From positions 1 to 60,662 of IMG/VR virus record IMGVR_UViG_3300005340_000041: a stretch of DNA of 60,662 nt. One strand, given 5' to 3'. Below the pieces are notes generated by a model, which saw only the letters and a program-made list of their open reading frames with translations, did no database searches and was not told the origin of the DNA. This DNA comes from a virus. Positions 1 to 6,903 of this stretch are shown here, piece by piece. Both the position numbers and the translations under genes were made by a program. Every line of letters begins with the position of its first letter. Within the stretch, counting starts at the first letter, position 1.

Positions 1-193
1 GGTGACCGGTGCCATAATGCCGTCTGTAAATCCGGCCACCTATACATACATATATACTACTTATATATACATATATAGATAGTAGGATATACTTAGTTCT
101 TTAATTATGGAGGTAATTGTTGAGAGGGTTAGCGGGGGTTGGCAAGATTTTTGGGGCTTAACCCTACATTTATAATTTTTAAAATTTTAAAAT
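1..193. other. AT-rich non-coding region
   Basis: No convincing gene is visible. Positions about 42-92 are a TA-rich stretch with repeated TATATAC-like steps. Positions 126-164 can form an imperfect hairpin (GGGTTAGC against GCTTAACCC with one bulge). Positions 182-195 are a perfect AT palindrome (AAATTTTAAAATTT) touching the stop codon of the minus-strand gene at 194. It could hold a terminator for the leftward transcript or an origin-like element; nothing distinguishes these. Confidence 0.5.
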
Positions 194-424
194 TTACAGA
201 CCTGCAGATTTTCTAACGTCCTTAACATATGCATCAAACGGATCTTCCACGAGAATAACTTCTTCAAGATATTCATTGGGATGTTGATAGTACCGGGATC
301 TACCATAACAAGACCCACAAGCGTTTAGCAGATAGCCGAATTCTTTCTCTCCTAAATATGTGATTGTGCCCGTACACCCACATCGTGTGGCTGCGGTAGT
401 TATAACATCGCCGATTTCGAACAT
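194..424 (-). CDS. small protein with FVxxVR tail
   Basis: A 76-residue protein of unknown function. It starts MFEIGDV, like the other beta-barrel-type small proteins of this phage (the proteins ending at 50113 and 49901 also start with a GDV/GDT strand), and has four cysteines in the middle (CGC, CGSC) that may bind zinc. It ends VEDPFDAYVKDVRKSAGL, a clear copy of the FVxxVR tail. AAAGGAAC lies upstream of the ATG, and a promoter candidate lies at 457-485. Last gene of the leftward cluster. Function unknown; the start is well supported. Confidence 0.75.
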   Translation of the reverse strand: MFEIGDVITTAATRCGCTGTITYLGEKEFGYLLNACGSCYGRSRYYQHPNEYLEEVILVEDPFDAYVKDVRKSAGL

Positions 425-456
425 CGGACTAGTTCCTTTCTTTTCGGGATACCCTT

Positions 457-485
457 AGTTTAGCACGAATTTTGGGTTCTGTCAA
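457..485 (-). promoter_or_regulatory. sigma70-like promoter candidate
   Basis: Reading the minus strand, a perfect TTGACA (485-480) is followed after 17 bp by TAAACT (462-457), four of six matches to TATAAT. It would start transcription about 30 nt before the ATG at 424, leaving room for the visible Shine-Dalgarno sequence. The -35 box overlaps the stop region of the gene at 482-661. Seen by eye only. Confidence 0.4.
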
Positions 486-661
486 TCTTCAGGGTCCCAC
501 AAATCGCGGCCAAAATCGGCACGAACAAATTTAATGAACGTTTCAAACTCGTCTTCTGGGCCGTGAGGATAGGTGAGCGCTTCGTACAAGGTCCATGAAT
601 CGATCATACCCATTCTATACATCTGCAAAACAGTAAGTGGGCTTAGTCCTCTGGGTCCCAT
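482..661 (-). CDS. 59-residue FVxxVR-tail protein
   Basis: Small protein of unknown function. A GGGAGAG sequence precedes the ATG. The C-terminal half reads EDEFETFIKFVR and then GRDLWDPED at the end. The neighbouring gene (643-807) ends in nearly the same way (EFDEFVKYAR, GRELWDPED), so the two are tandem paralogues. This pair carries a longer extension after the tail motif than the other members of the family in this phage. Confidence 0.65.
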   Translation of the reverse strand: MGPRGLSPLTVLQMYRMGMIDSWTLYEALTYPHGPEDEFETFIKFVRADFGRDLWDPED

Positions 662-807
662 AGCTCTCTCCCATATTCTGCCCTTGCGTATTTTACAAAC
701 TCGTCAAATTCATCAGGCTCTTCCTATACACTTGCCGCTTCATAGCAAAGCTGTAGATAGTCATAGCTCATCGGCCGATCTATCAGGATCTTGTATGCGT
801 CCTCCAT
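643..807 (-). pseudogene. FVxxVR-tail paralogue interrupted by an in-frame amber
   Basis: The reading frame starts at ATG 807 after AGGAGGGAGA, runs MEDAYKILIDRP..., hits TAG at 726-724, then continues in the same frame as EEPDEFDEFVKYAR...LWDPED to a TAA at 645-643. The part after the amber aligns with the paralogue at 482-661, and the part before also matches its LYEA region, so this is one gene with a nonsense codon. No start codon exists after the amber in frame. Either a recent point mutation or read-through; TAG is an ordinary stop elsewhere in the genome (for example at 35185 and 27981). Confidence 0.55.
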
Positions 808-1138
808 TCTCCCTCCTAACTTCTTTGACCCATCTATAAAACGGATCTTCAGCGAAATCTTGCAGCATTTGTATAGCCGTATCCAAGCGTTGTTTTGTAA
901 GCTCCGCAAGTCCTGTATTGTGTATGAAGAGTAAATCTGTGCGATCTATAACTATGGTCGTATAATACCACTCATTGTTATAGGTTTGGCCGTATAAACT
1001 TGCTACAATCTGAGTAGATGCTTGCTCGGGTTTAAAGCCGCTAAAGTACGTGTGCTCAAACGTAAGACCTTTAGCATTGTTCTTTATGTATTGATGGCTG
1101 ATAGTGGTTAGAGTGTCCAGACTTTGATCTATTTTCAT
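761..1138 (-). CDS. FVxxVR-tail protein, first leftward gene
   Basis: 125 residues, function unknown. The middle looks like a small alpha/beta or beta domain (YFSGFKPEQASTQIVASLYG, then a strand-rich stretch). It ends EDPFYRWVKEVRRENG, a clear tail motif with a short extension. It is the first gene of the leftward arm, diverging from the small terminase across a 27-bp gap. There is no Shine-Dalgarno sequence; TATAAG lies 7 nt before the ATG, so it may be leaderless. Its 3' end overlaps the interrupted gene at 643-807. Confidence 0.7.
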   Translation of the reverse strand: MKIDQSLDTLTTISHQYIKNNAKGLTFEHTYFSGFKPEQASTQIVASLYGQTYNNEWYYTTIVIDRTDLLFIHNTGLAELTKQRLDTAIQMLQDFAEDPFYRWVKEVRRENGGRIQDPDRSADEL

Positions 1139-1153
1139 ATTTATGCTTATACT
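1124..1153 (+). promoter_or_regulatory. rightward promoter for the late arm (candidate)
   Basis: TTGATC (1124-1129), 18 bp, TATACT (1148-1153). The terminase ATG at 1166 follows the -10 box by 12 nt and has no Shine-Dalgarno sequence, so the transcript would be almost leaderless. The spacing from -10 to ATG is the same as at 12556-12585. The -35 box lies inside the divergent minus-strand gene. Confidence 0.45.
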
Positions 1154-1165
1154 TTACAAAACTGA

Positions 1166-1810
1166 ATGCCTAGAAAGAAAAAGAGTACGACTGCGCTATC
1201 TCCACAGCACGAAGATCCGCTTTGGCAGACACTTGATTCCAAAATTGGTGGCCGGACTGGCATGCTTGAGTTGGCTCTGACTTCGGCGAATCCTAAAGCT
1301 GCTATTTTAGCAGAATTGTGCCTTGACCGGGCGTTTAGTCGCTCTGGAACCAAGGACTTGGCGCGAAAAGCAGGCATGACGGCGGATGAAGTCGTGGACA
1401 TGTATCGCAATAAGAAGTGGCTGGAGGCAACGCTCGCGCTGCATGACAAGCTGCCCGATATTCTAAGTGGAGCGGCTCAGGATGCGGCGCCTCGAATGGC
1501 CCCCTGTGAGGAATGCAAGGGCACGACCAAGGATGAGAAAGGAAACGATTGCTGGGTTTGCGGCGGATGGGGTGAGGTGCGCAAATCTGGCGACAAAGAT
1601 AAGCTTAATTTTGTGGGAGAAGCCGCTGGTATCATCAAACGCGGCGGACCGGCTGTGCAGATCAACAACAATCAACTAAACGTTAGCCAAAGCGGCTCTG
1701 AATCTTTCGAAGCTTTAATGCGACGAGCGACGATCTCCGCTAAGCGGCAGATTGAGGAGCCAAAAGATGTAAAGGAAGCGGAGATTATCAGTGAGACGAA
1801 GACCGAGTGA
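1166..1810 (+). CDS. terS: small terminase subunit (probable)
   Basis: 214 residues, directly upstream of the large terminase genes, the usual place for the DNA-recognition subunit of the packaging motor. A basic N-terminus (MPRKKK) is followed by a helix-turn-helix-like region at about 62-86 (LARKAGMTADEVVDMYRNKKW). Residues 114-132 hold a zinc-finger pattern (C114-x2-C117, C129-x2-C132, with GG/GW spacing like a DnaJ half-site), unusual in this family. The C-terminus is acidic and charged. Assignment rests on position and the HTH; sequence homology could not be tested. Confidence 0.7.
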   Translation: MPRKKKSTTALSPQHEDPLWQTLDSKIGGRTGMLELALTSANPKAAILAELCLDRAFSRSGTKDLARKAGMTADEVVDMYRNKKWLEATLALHDKLPDILSGAAQDAAPRMAPCEECKGTTKDEKGNDCWVCGGWGEVRKSGDKDKLNFVGEAAGIIKRGGPAVQINNNQLNVSQSGSESFEALMRRATISAKRQIEEPKDVKEAEIISETKTE

Positions 1811-2012
1811 TATACTTGCCGGAGTAGAGAGCCAGCTTATGCGTATAGCGGATACGTTGGACATTCTGGCTGAAATTTCTAATCCTCTTCGGCCGCTTGA
1901 ACAGGCTTTGCCCGAAGACGAGAAAACGATTCGTGCATTCTATACGGATGAGCATCAGCAACTAATCAATGAGCATCTGCGTAGAATGGGTAAGGAGCCT
2001 AAAAATCTATAG
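1791..2012 (+). CDS. small protein between terminase genes
   Basis: 73 residues from a GTG start that overlaps the end of the small terminase by 20 nt; its end overlaps the proposed start of the large terminase by 44 nt. Amphipathic helices are likely (DILAGVESQLMRIADTLDILAEI). Function unknown. The nested arrangement suggests translational coupling, or that the large terminase really starts further downstream. Confidence 0.55.
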   Translation: MRRRPSDILAGVESQLMRIADTLDILAEISNPLRPLEQALPEDEKTIRAFYTDEHQQLINEHLRRMGKEPKNL

Positions 2013-3267
2013 TGATAAGATAGTCGACCGATCTATAGCGAGCTTACAGGATACACTTGGTGTTAAGCTAACTCGCTATGACGATTCTATGGTTGATGAT
2101 ATGACTGACCATCTTCAGAAGCTCGTTAAAGCTTATGATAAAGATGGTATGCCGACCGAGTGGATTCGCCAACCGACTAAGCAGGAATGGGATTACGTCA
2201 ATAACGAACGGTTGATGTGTAAAGTAGACTATAACTACTTTTCTAATCGTTATTGCCGGATTCAGATTGTTGATCCAGAAGGTGCGCCGGTTTCCGTAGA
2301 CAGATTCGGTAAATATGGATTGATGCGTACCCAGCAAGCTCTGCTTACTCAAATCGCCAAAGAAGAAGAGCGGCTATACGATGCCTACGACCGGAAGCAA
2401 TCTATTTTCGGTATCTTGTTCTTTGTACATAAGGCACGGCAGACCGGATTTACCGCTCTTGTGCGTATGATGGAGAAACAGCGCACCCTTTTTTGGCCGG
2501 ATACAGTATCCCTTGCTGCCTCAGAGAATCTTGAAATGGTGCATGAGCTGTATCGCCGCGATAAGACCATCTACGACAATATGCCGTGGTTCTTGAAGCC
2601 TCGGGTACAGTATGACACCAAAGACGAGCAGCTTGGATTCGATGGGCTTAACTCCATTACGCTCTTCCATCAGGGAAATCAGAAGGGCGGATTGGGAACG
2701 GGTAAGACAATCTCGGTAGCCCATCTTACCGAGTGTGCGTTGTGGGATCGTAGTGCGGCAAATCATTATGATAATACCCGCAAGATTTTAGACGATCTAT
2801 ATCCCGCTATCCCCAAGTCGCTGAATACCCTATATATCATGGAGTCGACAGCTATGGGTATAGGCGGCTTCTGGTATGATCAGGTAGAGTTGATTCGAAA
2901 CGGTAATAGCCGATTCAAGCTTTTCTTTTGTCCGTGGTATGCTGCCGATGCGAAATATACACAGACTCCTCCTCCGGATTGGGAGCCTAGTGAATACGTC
3001 CAGCATGTAGCAGATGTTGTGCGGGACACGAGCTACGAATATCTTGGCTACAAGATGGAGCTTTCCCGCGAACAGATGTGTTGGTATGATCTAACTATGG
3101 CAGAGCATACAGGCCGTCTGTTTACTTTCTTCTCCAACTATCCAACGACCATCGAAGAGAGCTTTCAAAATAGCGGAGATTGTGCGTTTAGTCACGAGCT
3201 GCTGGCAGAGCTGGGCCGTAGCATTGGCCCCTTCCACGGCGCTTATGATATCACGATGGCTGCATGA
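1969..3267 (+). CDS. terL: large terminase, ATPase part (split gene)
   Basis: 432 residues forming the packaging ATPase. A deviant Walker A, KARQTGFT (155-162), is of the form seen in many large terminases, where the usual lysine is displaced. Walker B with the catalytic glutamate is at 249-260 (SVAHLTECALWD, E255), followed by the coupling motif ESTAMGIGGFW. The protein stops before any nuclease domain; that domain is a separate gene beginning in an ATGA overlap at 3264 in the -1 frame. The start at 1969 overlaps the preceding gene, and a later start such as MVDDM (residue 41) is possible. Confidence 0.85.
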   Translation: MSICVEWVRSLKIYSDKIVDRSIASLQDTLGVKLTRYDDSMVDDMTDHLQKLVKAYDKDGMPTEWIRQPTKQEWDYVNNERLMCKVDYNYFSNRYCRIQIVDPEGAPVSVDRFGKYGLMRTQQALLTQIAKEEERLYDAYDRKQSIFGILFFVHKARQTGFTALVRMMEKQRTLFWPDTVSLAASENLEMVHELYRRDKTIYDNMPWFLKPRVQYDTKDEQLGFDGLNSITLFHQGNQKGGLGTGKTISVAHLTECALWDRSAANHYDNTRKILDDLYPAIPKSLNTLYIMESTAMGIGGFWYDQVELIRNGNSRFKLFFCPWYAADAKYTQTPPPDWEPSEYVQHVADVVRDTSYEYLGYKMELSREQMCWYDLTMAEHTGRLFTFFSNYPTTIEESFQNSGDCAFSHELLAELGRSIGPFHGAYDITMAA

Positions 3268-4169
3268 GCATTCCATACCGTATAGTCGAGAGTAAACAAT
3301 CCTTTGATCCTATTGAGGATACACAAGGTTGGCAGACTCTTACCTGCGATGAAGCTCGTGGTATCGTATGGATGTTCGAGCCTCCGGTTCATAACGCCAC
3401 GTACATAATCTCGTGTGATCCAGCTCAAGGCATCAACGGCTGGGATAGGACAATCCCACAGGACGCTAAAACAGACAATTCCGCGATTGAAGTGTTCCGG
3501 ATCGGTAAGCGCGAAGTCCGGGTATTCGACGAAAAAACTAAGACAGAAAAGATCGTTGTTAAGCCGACTGATTACCAAGTGGCCGAATATGCGGGCCCGG
3601 TAGATTATGAGGCAACAGCGGCAATATTAAACGCTCTTGGACGCCTCTACCGTGGAAACGGACGAATGGGCGTAAGTCATTGCATTATAGAGATTTATCC
3701 GGGTCCGGGGTGGATGGTTGAGAAGACTTTGATATCTAAGTACGGATATCTTAACTTCTATCAGCCGAAATTTGTAAACACAATCGCGCCTGTTCCGGCT
3801 GGTAAGGGAATCGGATGGACCGCCACACGTCAATCTGTGCGGGATTTGTGGATCATGGGAACACGCCATTTGAATAACTTCAATGTCGTAATCCGCTCGC
3901 CGTGGTTGCTGAGCGAAATGAAGACAACCGATCCCATAAAGTTTCAGGAATATAGATCGGAGGCACAGAGCGGATTCAAGGACGATAGGCTGCGTGCTGC
4001 TATGTTAAATTGGTGGGCAGCACATGACATCAGCTCACAGATCAAAGTAGAAACAGAAACAACTATCGAGAAAAACGTAAAGCAGGTAAATTGGCAAGCT
4101 TCGGATCTTAGCCAAAGCTCGCTCAAGGACGAGTGGGAGCGTAGATTCGAAGAGATAGGACGGATGTGA
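3264..4169 (+). CDS. large terminase, nuclease part (split gene)
   Basis: 301 residues with the RNase H-like nuclease fold that cuts DNA at packaging. Acidic residues sit where expected: SCDPAQG (D52) with D71 in TDNSA, IIEIYPGPG (E143), and FKDDRLRAAMLNWW (D240/D241). It starts at ATG 3264, overlapping the ATPase stop by ATGA with no Shine-Dalgarno sequence, so translation probably depends on re-initiation. The two parts together are about 730 residues, longer than a typical fused terminase. Its own stop is overlapped by the GTG of the next gene. Confidence 0.85.
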   Translation: MSIPYRIVESKQSFDPIEDTQGWQTLTCDEARGIVWMFEPPVHNATYIISCDPAQGINGWDRTIPQDAKTDNSAIEVFRIGKREVRVFDEKTKTEKIVVKPTDYQVAEYAGPVDYEATAAILNALGRLYRGNGRMGVSHCIIEIYPGPGWMVEKTLISKYGYLNFYQPKFVNTIAPVPAGKGIGWTATRQSVRDLWIMGTRHLNNFNVVIRSPWLLSEMKTTDPIKFQEYRSEAQSGFKDDRLRAAMLNWWAAHDISSQIKVETETTIEKNVKQVNWQASDLSQSSLKDEWERRFEEIGRM

Positions 4170-5110
4170 GTACATATCTGGACGACAAAGTAGTTCTTGT
4201 TACTGGCGGCACCGGGTCTTTTGGTAAGGCATTTACGGACCACGTTCTAAAGACTTCGGCAGTCAAGAAGTTGATCATTCTGAGCCGTGATGAACTTAAG
4301 CAATATGAAATGCAGCAGACGTTTTCTGACGATCGTCTTCGTTACTTTCTTGGTGATGTGCGGGATAAGAGCAGGTTATATCGAGCTTTCGACGGGGTTG
4401 ACGTTGTTGTACATGCTGCGGCCTTGAAGCAGATCCAAGCAGGAGAGTATAATCCGTCAGAGTTCGTGAAAACTAATATTACTGGGACGGAGAATGTTCT
4501 TTCTTCTGCCATTGATAGAGGTGTTTCCCAAGTAGTTGTACTGTCTTCAGATAAAGCCTCCGCTCCTATATCAGCTTATGGCGCTTCCAAAGCTATGGCA
4601 GAGCATTTGACAACTTCCTACCAGAGTTATAGTTCTACTACAAAATTTGCAGTAACAAGATACGGCAACGTGGCGGGTAGTCGAGGGTCCGTGATCCCTG
4701 TTTGGAAATCCCTAGTGCAAGTACAAAAAACCTTGCCCATCACAGATATTCGAATGACTAGGTTCTTTTTTGAAATGTCTGAAGCAATAAAGCTTGTTCT
4801 ATGGGCATTAGAAAATATGCATGGCGGGGAGCTAATTGTCCCAAAGATTCCCAGTTTTTTTATAACTGATTTATGCAAGGCTTTAGAAGCACCATACCAA
4901 GTTGTTGGTATCCGAGGGGTAGAAAAGCTTGCCGAATCAATGATTTCTGTGGAGGAAGGCCCCTATTTTAGCGATATTGGAACTGCATTCATTAGGTATA
5001 GAAGTGCCATTGCTAACACTCTGCCGTATGGGTTTTGCTATCAATCAGATACGAATACCCAGTGGCTAACTATTGAAGATTTGAAGCGGATTCTTCATAC
5101 TCATGGATAG
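4166..5110 (+). CDS. UDP-sugar 4,6-dehydratase, PseB/CapD-like
   Basis: 314-residue extended short-chain dehydrogenase. NAD(P)-binding TGGTGSFG is at 13-20; the catalytic region SSDKA (127-131) and YGASK (Y138, K142) matches the PseB/FlaA1 pattern, followed by TRYGNVAGSRGS. PseB converts UDP-GlcNAc to the 4-keto-6-deoxy sugar at the first step of pseudaminic acid synthesis. The start is GTG 4166, overlapping the terminase stop as GTGA. It is about 15-20 residues shorter than typical PseB. It is a metabolic gene lodged in the packaging operon next to an HNH nuclease, which suggests insertion. Substrate is inferred. Confidence 0.85.
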   Translation: MSTYLDDKVVLVTGGTGSFGKAFTDHVLKTSAVKKLIILSRDELKQYEMQQTFSDDRLRYFLGDVRDKSRLYRAFDGVDVVVHAAALKQIQAGEYNPSEFVKTNITGTENVLSSAIDRGVSQVVVLSSDKASAPISAYGASKAMAEHLTTSYQSYSSTTKFAVTRYGNVAGSRGSVIPVWKSLVQVQKTLPITDIRMTRFFFEMSEAIKLVLWALENMHGGELIVPKIPSFFITDLCKALEAPYQVVGIRGVEKLAESMISVEEGPYFSDIGTAFIRYRSAIANTLPYGFCYQSDTNTQWLTIEDLKRILHTHG

Positions 5111-5552
5111 AAAAGAGTACATGAAACTTTGGCGACAGACACCAAAGGCAAAGGAATCAAATAGGAAGAAGAGTGCTCGCTATCGCAAAAGCCATCCCGA
5201 TAAAGTTCGCGAGATCGAGAAGCGAAGGTATCCAAAGCGTAAAAACCAGATTTTGCAACACAACGAACATAGAAGAGCCAGATTATTTTGTGCTGAAGGT
5301 GGCCATACTACTGAGGAGTGGTTACGTATTTGTGCCTTGTGCGAAGGACGCTGTCTGTATTGTAATAATTCTTGTGATAAATTCGCAAAAGATCATGTGA
5401 TCCCCCTTTCCAAAGGTGGGTCGAATTACATAGAAAATATCGTCCCTGTATGCAAATCATGTAATTCGTCTAAAGGTAGTAAGTCCCCGGAGGAATTTGC
5501 GCTATGGCTATTGCGTAAAAGAGGTGATACTTTGACAAATAGACCAATTTAA
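5103..5552 (+). CDS. HNH endonuclease, probably homing
   Basis: 149 residues. A very basic N-terminus (about 1-60) is followed by a zinc-supported HNH core: C84-x2-C87, D97-H98, N112, C117-x2-C120-N121. It overlaps the end of the dehydratase gene by 8 nt. Free-standing HNH enzymes in phages usually spread themselves and flanking DNA, so this may have carried in the sugar gene beside it. Confidence 0.9.
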   Translation: MDRKEYMKLWRQTPKAKESNRKKSARYRKSHPDKVREIEKRRYPKRKNQILQHNEHRRARLFCAEGGHTTEEWLRICALCEGRCLYCNNSCDKFAKDHVIPLSKGGSNYIENIVPVCKSCNSSKGSKSPEEFALWLLRKRGDTLTNRPI

Positions 5553-5599
5553 TATTACCTTACGCTATAGCTCAATGGGTGTGATCGGGAGGGTGTGGA

Positions 5600-6055
5600 T
5601 TGGGCCGATATCCAGCGAATAAACCGGAGCCCGGCAATGAGGCTCCTGCATTAAACGAGGGCGAAGTCCCGCAGATCATAAAACTGGCTGTTCCGCCGGA
5701 CCTTTACGCCGAGTACGAGGAACTAGCTCAGAAGCAGGGACTTACCGTAGCTGAGTTGATGATTCATCGACTCCAGCGCTGCAAAGATCACATCTCCGTT
5801 CGCCCCCTCTACTTCACAGACGCTCAGCGCACCCGCCTTGAAGCGCTAATCGGTAAACGGCCGCTCGATACTACTGAGCTGGCGCTGTCTGCCGTTTCTG
5901 CCGCCTTTAAAGTCCGTATTGATCAGTTCGACCCGATCTCCCTCACTGTGAATCAGGTTAGGCGGATTCATATGGGCGCGATCGGCGGACAAACGCCGCA
6001 GGATAAGCTTGAATTTATCATAACGCGGGCTGTGAGTAAGGAAACCGGCATCTAA
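5600..6055 (+). CDS. conserved-looking hypothetical protein
   Basis: 151 residues from a TTG start supported by GGGAGGG eight bases upstream (5587-5593). A proline-rich N-terminus (about 1-25) precedes a helical domain containing LAVPPDLYAEYEELAQKQGLT, which resembles a ribbon-helix-helix or similar DNA-binding segment. It lies in the packaging operon between the HNH gene and the portal. Role unknown. Confidence 0.65.
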   Translation: MGRYPANKPEPGNEAPALNEGEVPQIIKLAVPPDLYAEYEELAQKQGLTVAELMIHRLQRCKDHISVRPLYFTDAQRTRLEALIGKRPLDTTELALSAVSAAFKVRIDQFDPISLTVNQVRRIHMGAIGGQTPQDKLEFIITRAVSKETGI

Positions 6056-6324
6056 TGGACAACTTCGTTCGGACACGCAAAAAGAACGGTAAGCCAGTTA
6101 TATACATTCATCCTATTACTGGCGATTATAAAGTGCCTATGGAGCCGGATGCTGCAATGCCACTCCGCTATAAGATGCAGGGGTACGAGCGGCGCGAATT
6201 TAATTCTTACTTCGAGCATAACGCATGGTGTCGTAGTAAAGGACTCGTCAATCATTACGCCGAAGGTGTTCGCAATGATGATGACGTTGCACATAGTGGC
6301 AATAAGGACAGTCTAGGAAAATGA
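6055..6324 (+). CDS. hypothetical protein
   Basis: 89 residues, starting at the ATG that overlaps the preceding stop codon (TAATG). It is polar with an HPITGDYKVPMEPDAAMPLRYK segment and no recognisable motif. It ends in an ATGA overlap with the next gene and so belongs to a tightly coupled run of small genes before the portal. Confidence 0.6.
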   Translation: MDNFVRTRKKNGKPVIYIHPITGDYKVPMEPDAAMPLRYKMQGYERREFNSYFEHNAWCRSKGLVNHYAEGVRNDDDVAHSGNKDSLGK

Positions 6325-6614
6325 ATCCTAGAGGAAGCATGGACCATTACAGGCGGGAACCGTGGTACACGCACTACGTTCTAGATCAGTTAGTAAAACA
6401 TGAGATTAGCCAAAGCTATGCGGCTGAGTGTTTAGGACTTCCTCACTTTCCGGAGGGGGAGCGAGAAGAACTTCTTGCCGCTCTGGCGGTTGCTAACAAA
6501 GTTGCACATGTTCTTATCCGAGAAGATATTAGACCCCGCATTATAAGAAGTAAGCCCGTAATCTTTAGAAAAGAGTATTGGTGGAGCAAGCTATTCAGAA
6601 AGGAAGTTTCATGA
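6321..6614 (+). CDS. hypothetical protein
   Basis: 97 residues, ATGA-coupled at both ends to its neighbours. The middle (KHEISQSYAAECLGLPHF) has the look of a short helix-turn-helix; the C-terminus is strongly basic. No function can be assigned. Confidence 0.6.
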   Translation: MNPRGSMDHYRREPWYTHYVLDQLVKHEISQSYAAECLGLPHFPEGEREELLAALAVANKVAHVLIREDIRPRIIRSKPVIFRKEYWWSKLFRKEVS

Positions 6615-6898
6615 TCACTTGGGATCGAGCTAGAGGTAAACAGATTGAAAAGACAGTAGCAAAGCTGCTGGAAAGTGGCGCGTGGAAAGCAACGATGTTT
6701 CTCAGCCCTATAGAGATTGTTCGTGCTACACGGCGCCGGTATCATAAGGGTAAGGTCTTTGGAAGTGCCACTGAAGTTCTGGTGACGATTGGACGGCCTA
6801 ATTATAAAGAGCGCGAATTCGTAGCTCTGTGTAAGAAGGCTAAAGAACTTTTCCCTATCAAAGATGTTCAGCTTAAATTTGTGCCGGAGAAGCGCTAA
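6611..6898 (+). CDS. hypothetical protein
   Basis: 95 residues from ATG 6611, which overlaps the previous stop (ATGA) and has AGAAAGGAAG upstream; a longer frame from 6578 lacks this support. Mixed alpha/beta composition with KGKVFGSATEVLVTIGRPNYKEREF. Last small gene before the portal; function unknown. Confidence 0.6.
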   Translation: MITWDRARGKQIEKTVAKLLESGAWKATMFLSPIEIVRATRRRYHKGKVFGSATEVLVTIGRPNYKEREFVALCKKAKELFPIKDVQLKFVPEKR

Positions 6899-6903
6899 TC
6901 TAA

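Noticed and set aside
2677-2712. GLGTGKT in the terminase as a P-loop
   Set aside because: It lies just before the Walker B-like region, where terminases have a conserved Gly-rich stretch; the KARQTGFT motif fits the deviant Walker A position better.
5532-5560. TTGACA followed by TTACCT before the gene at 5600
   Set aside because: The -10 match is poor, and the gene has a strong ribosome-binding site in an operon, so no promoter is needed.
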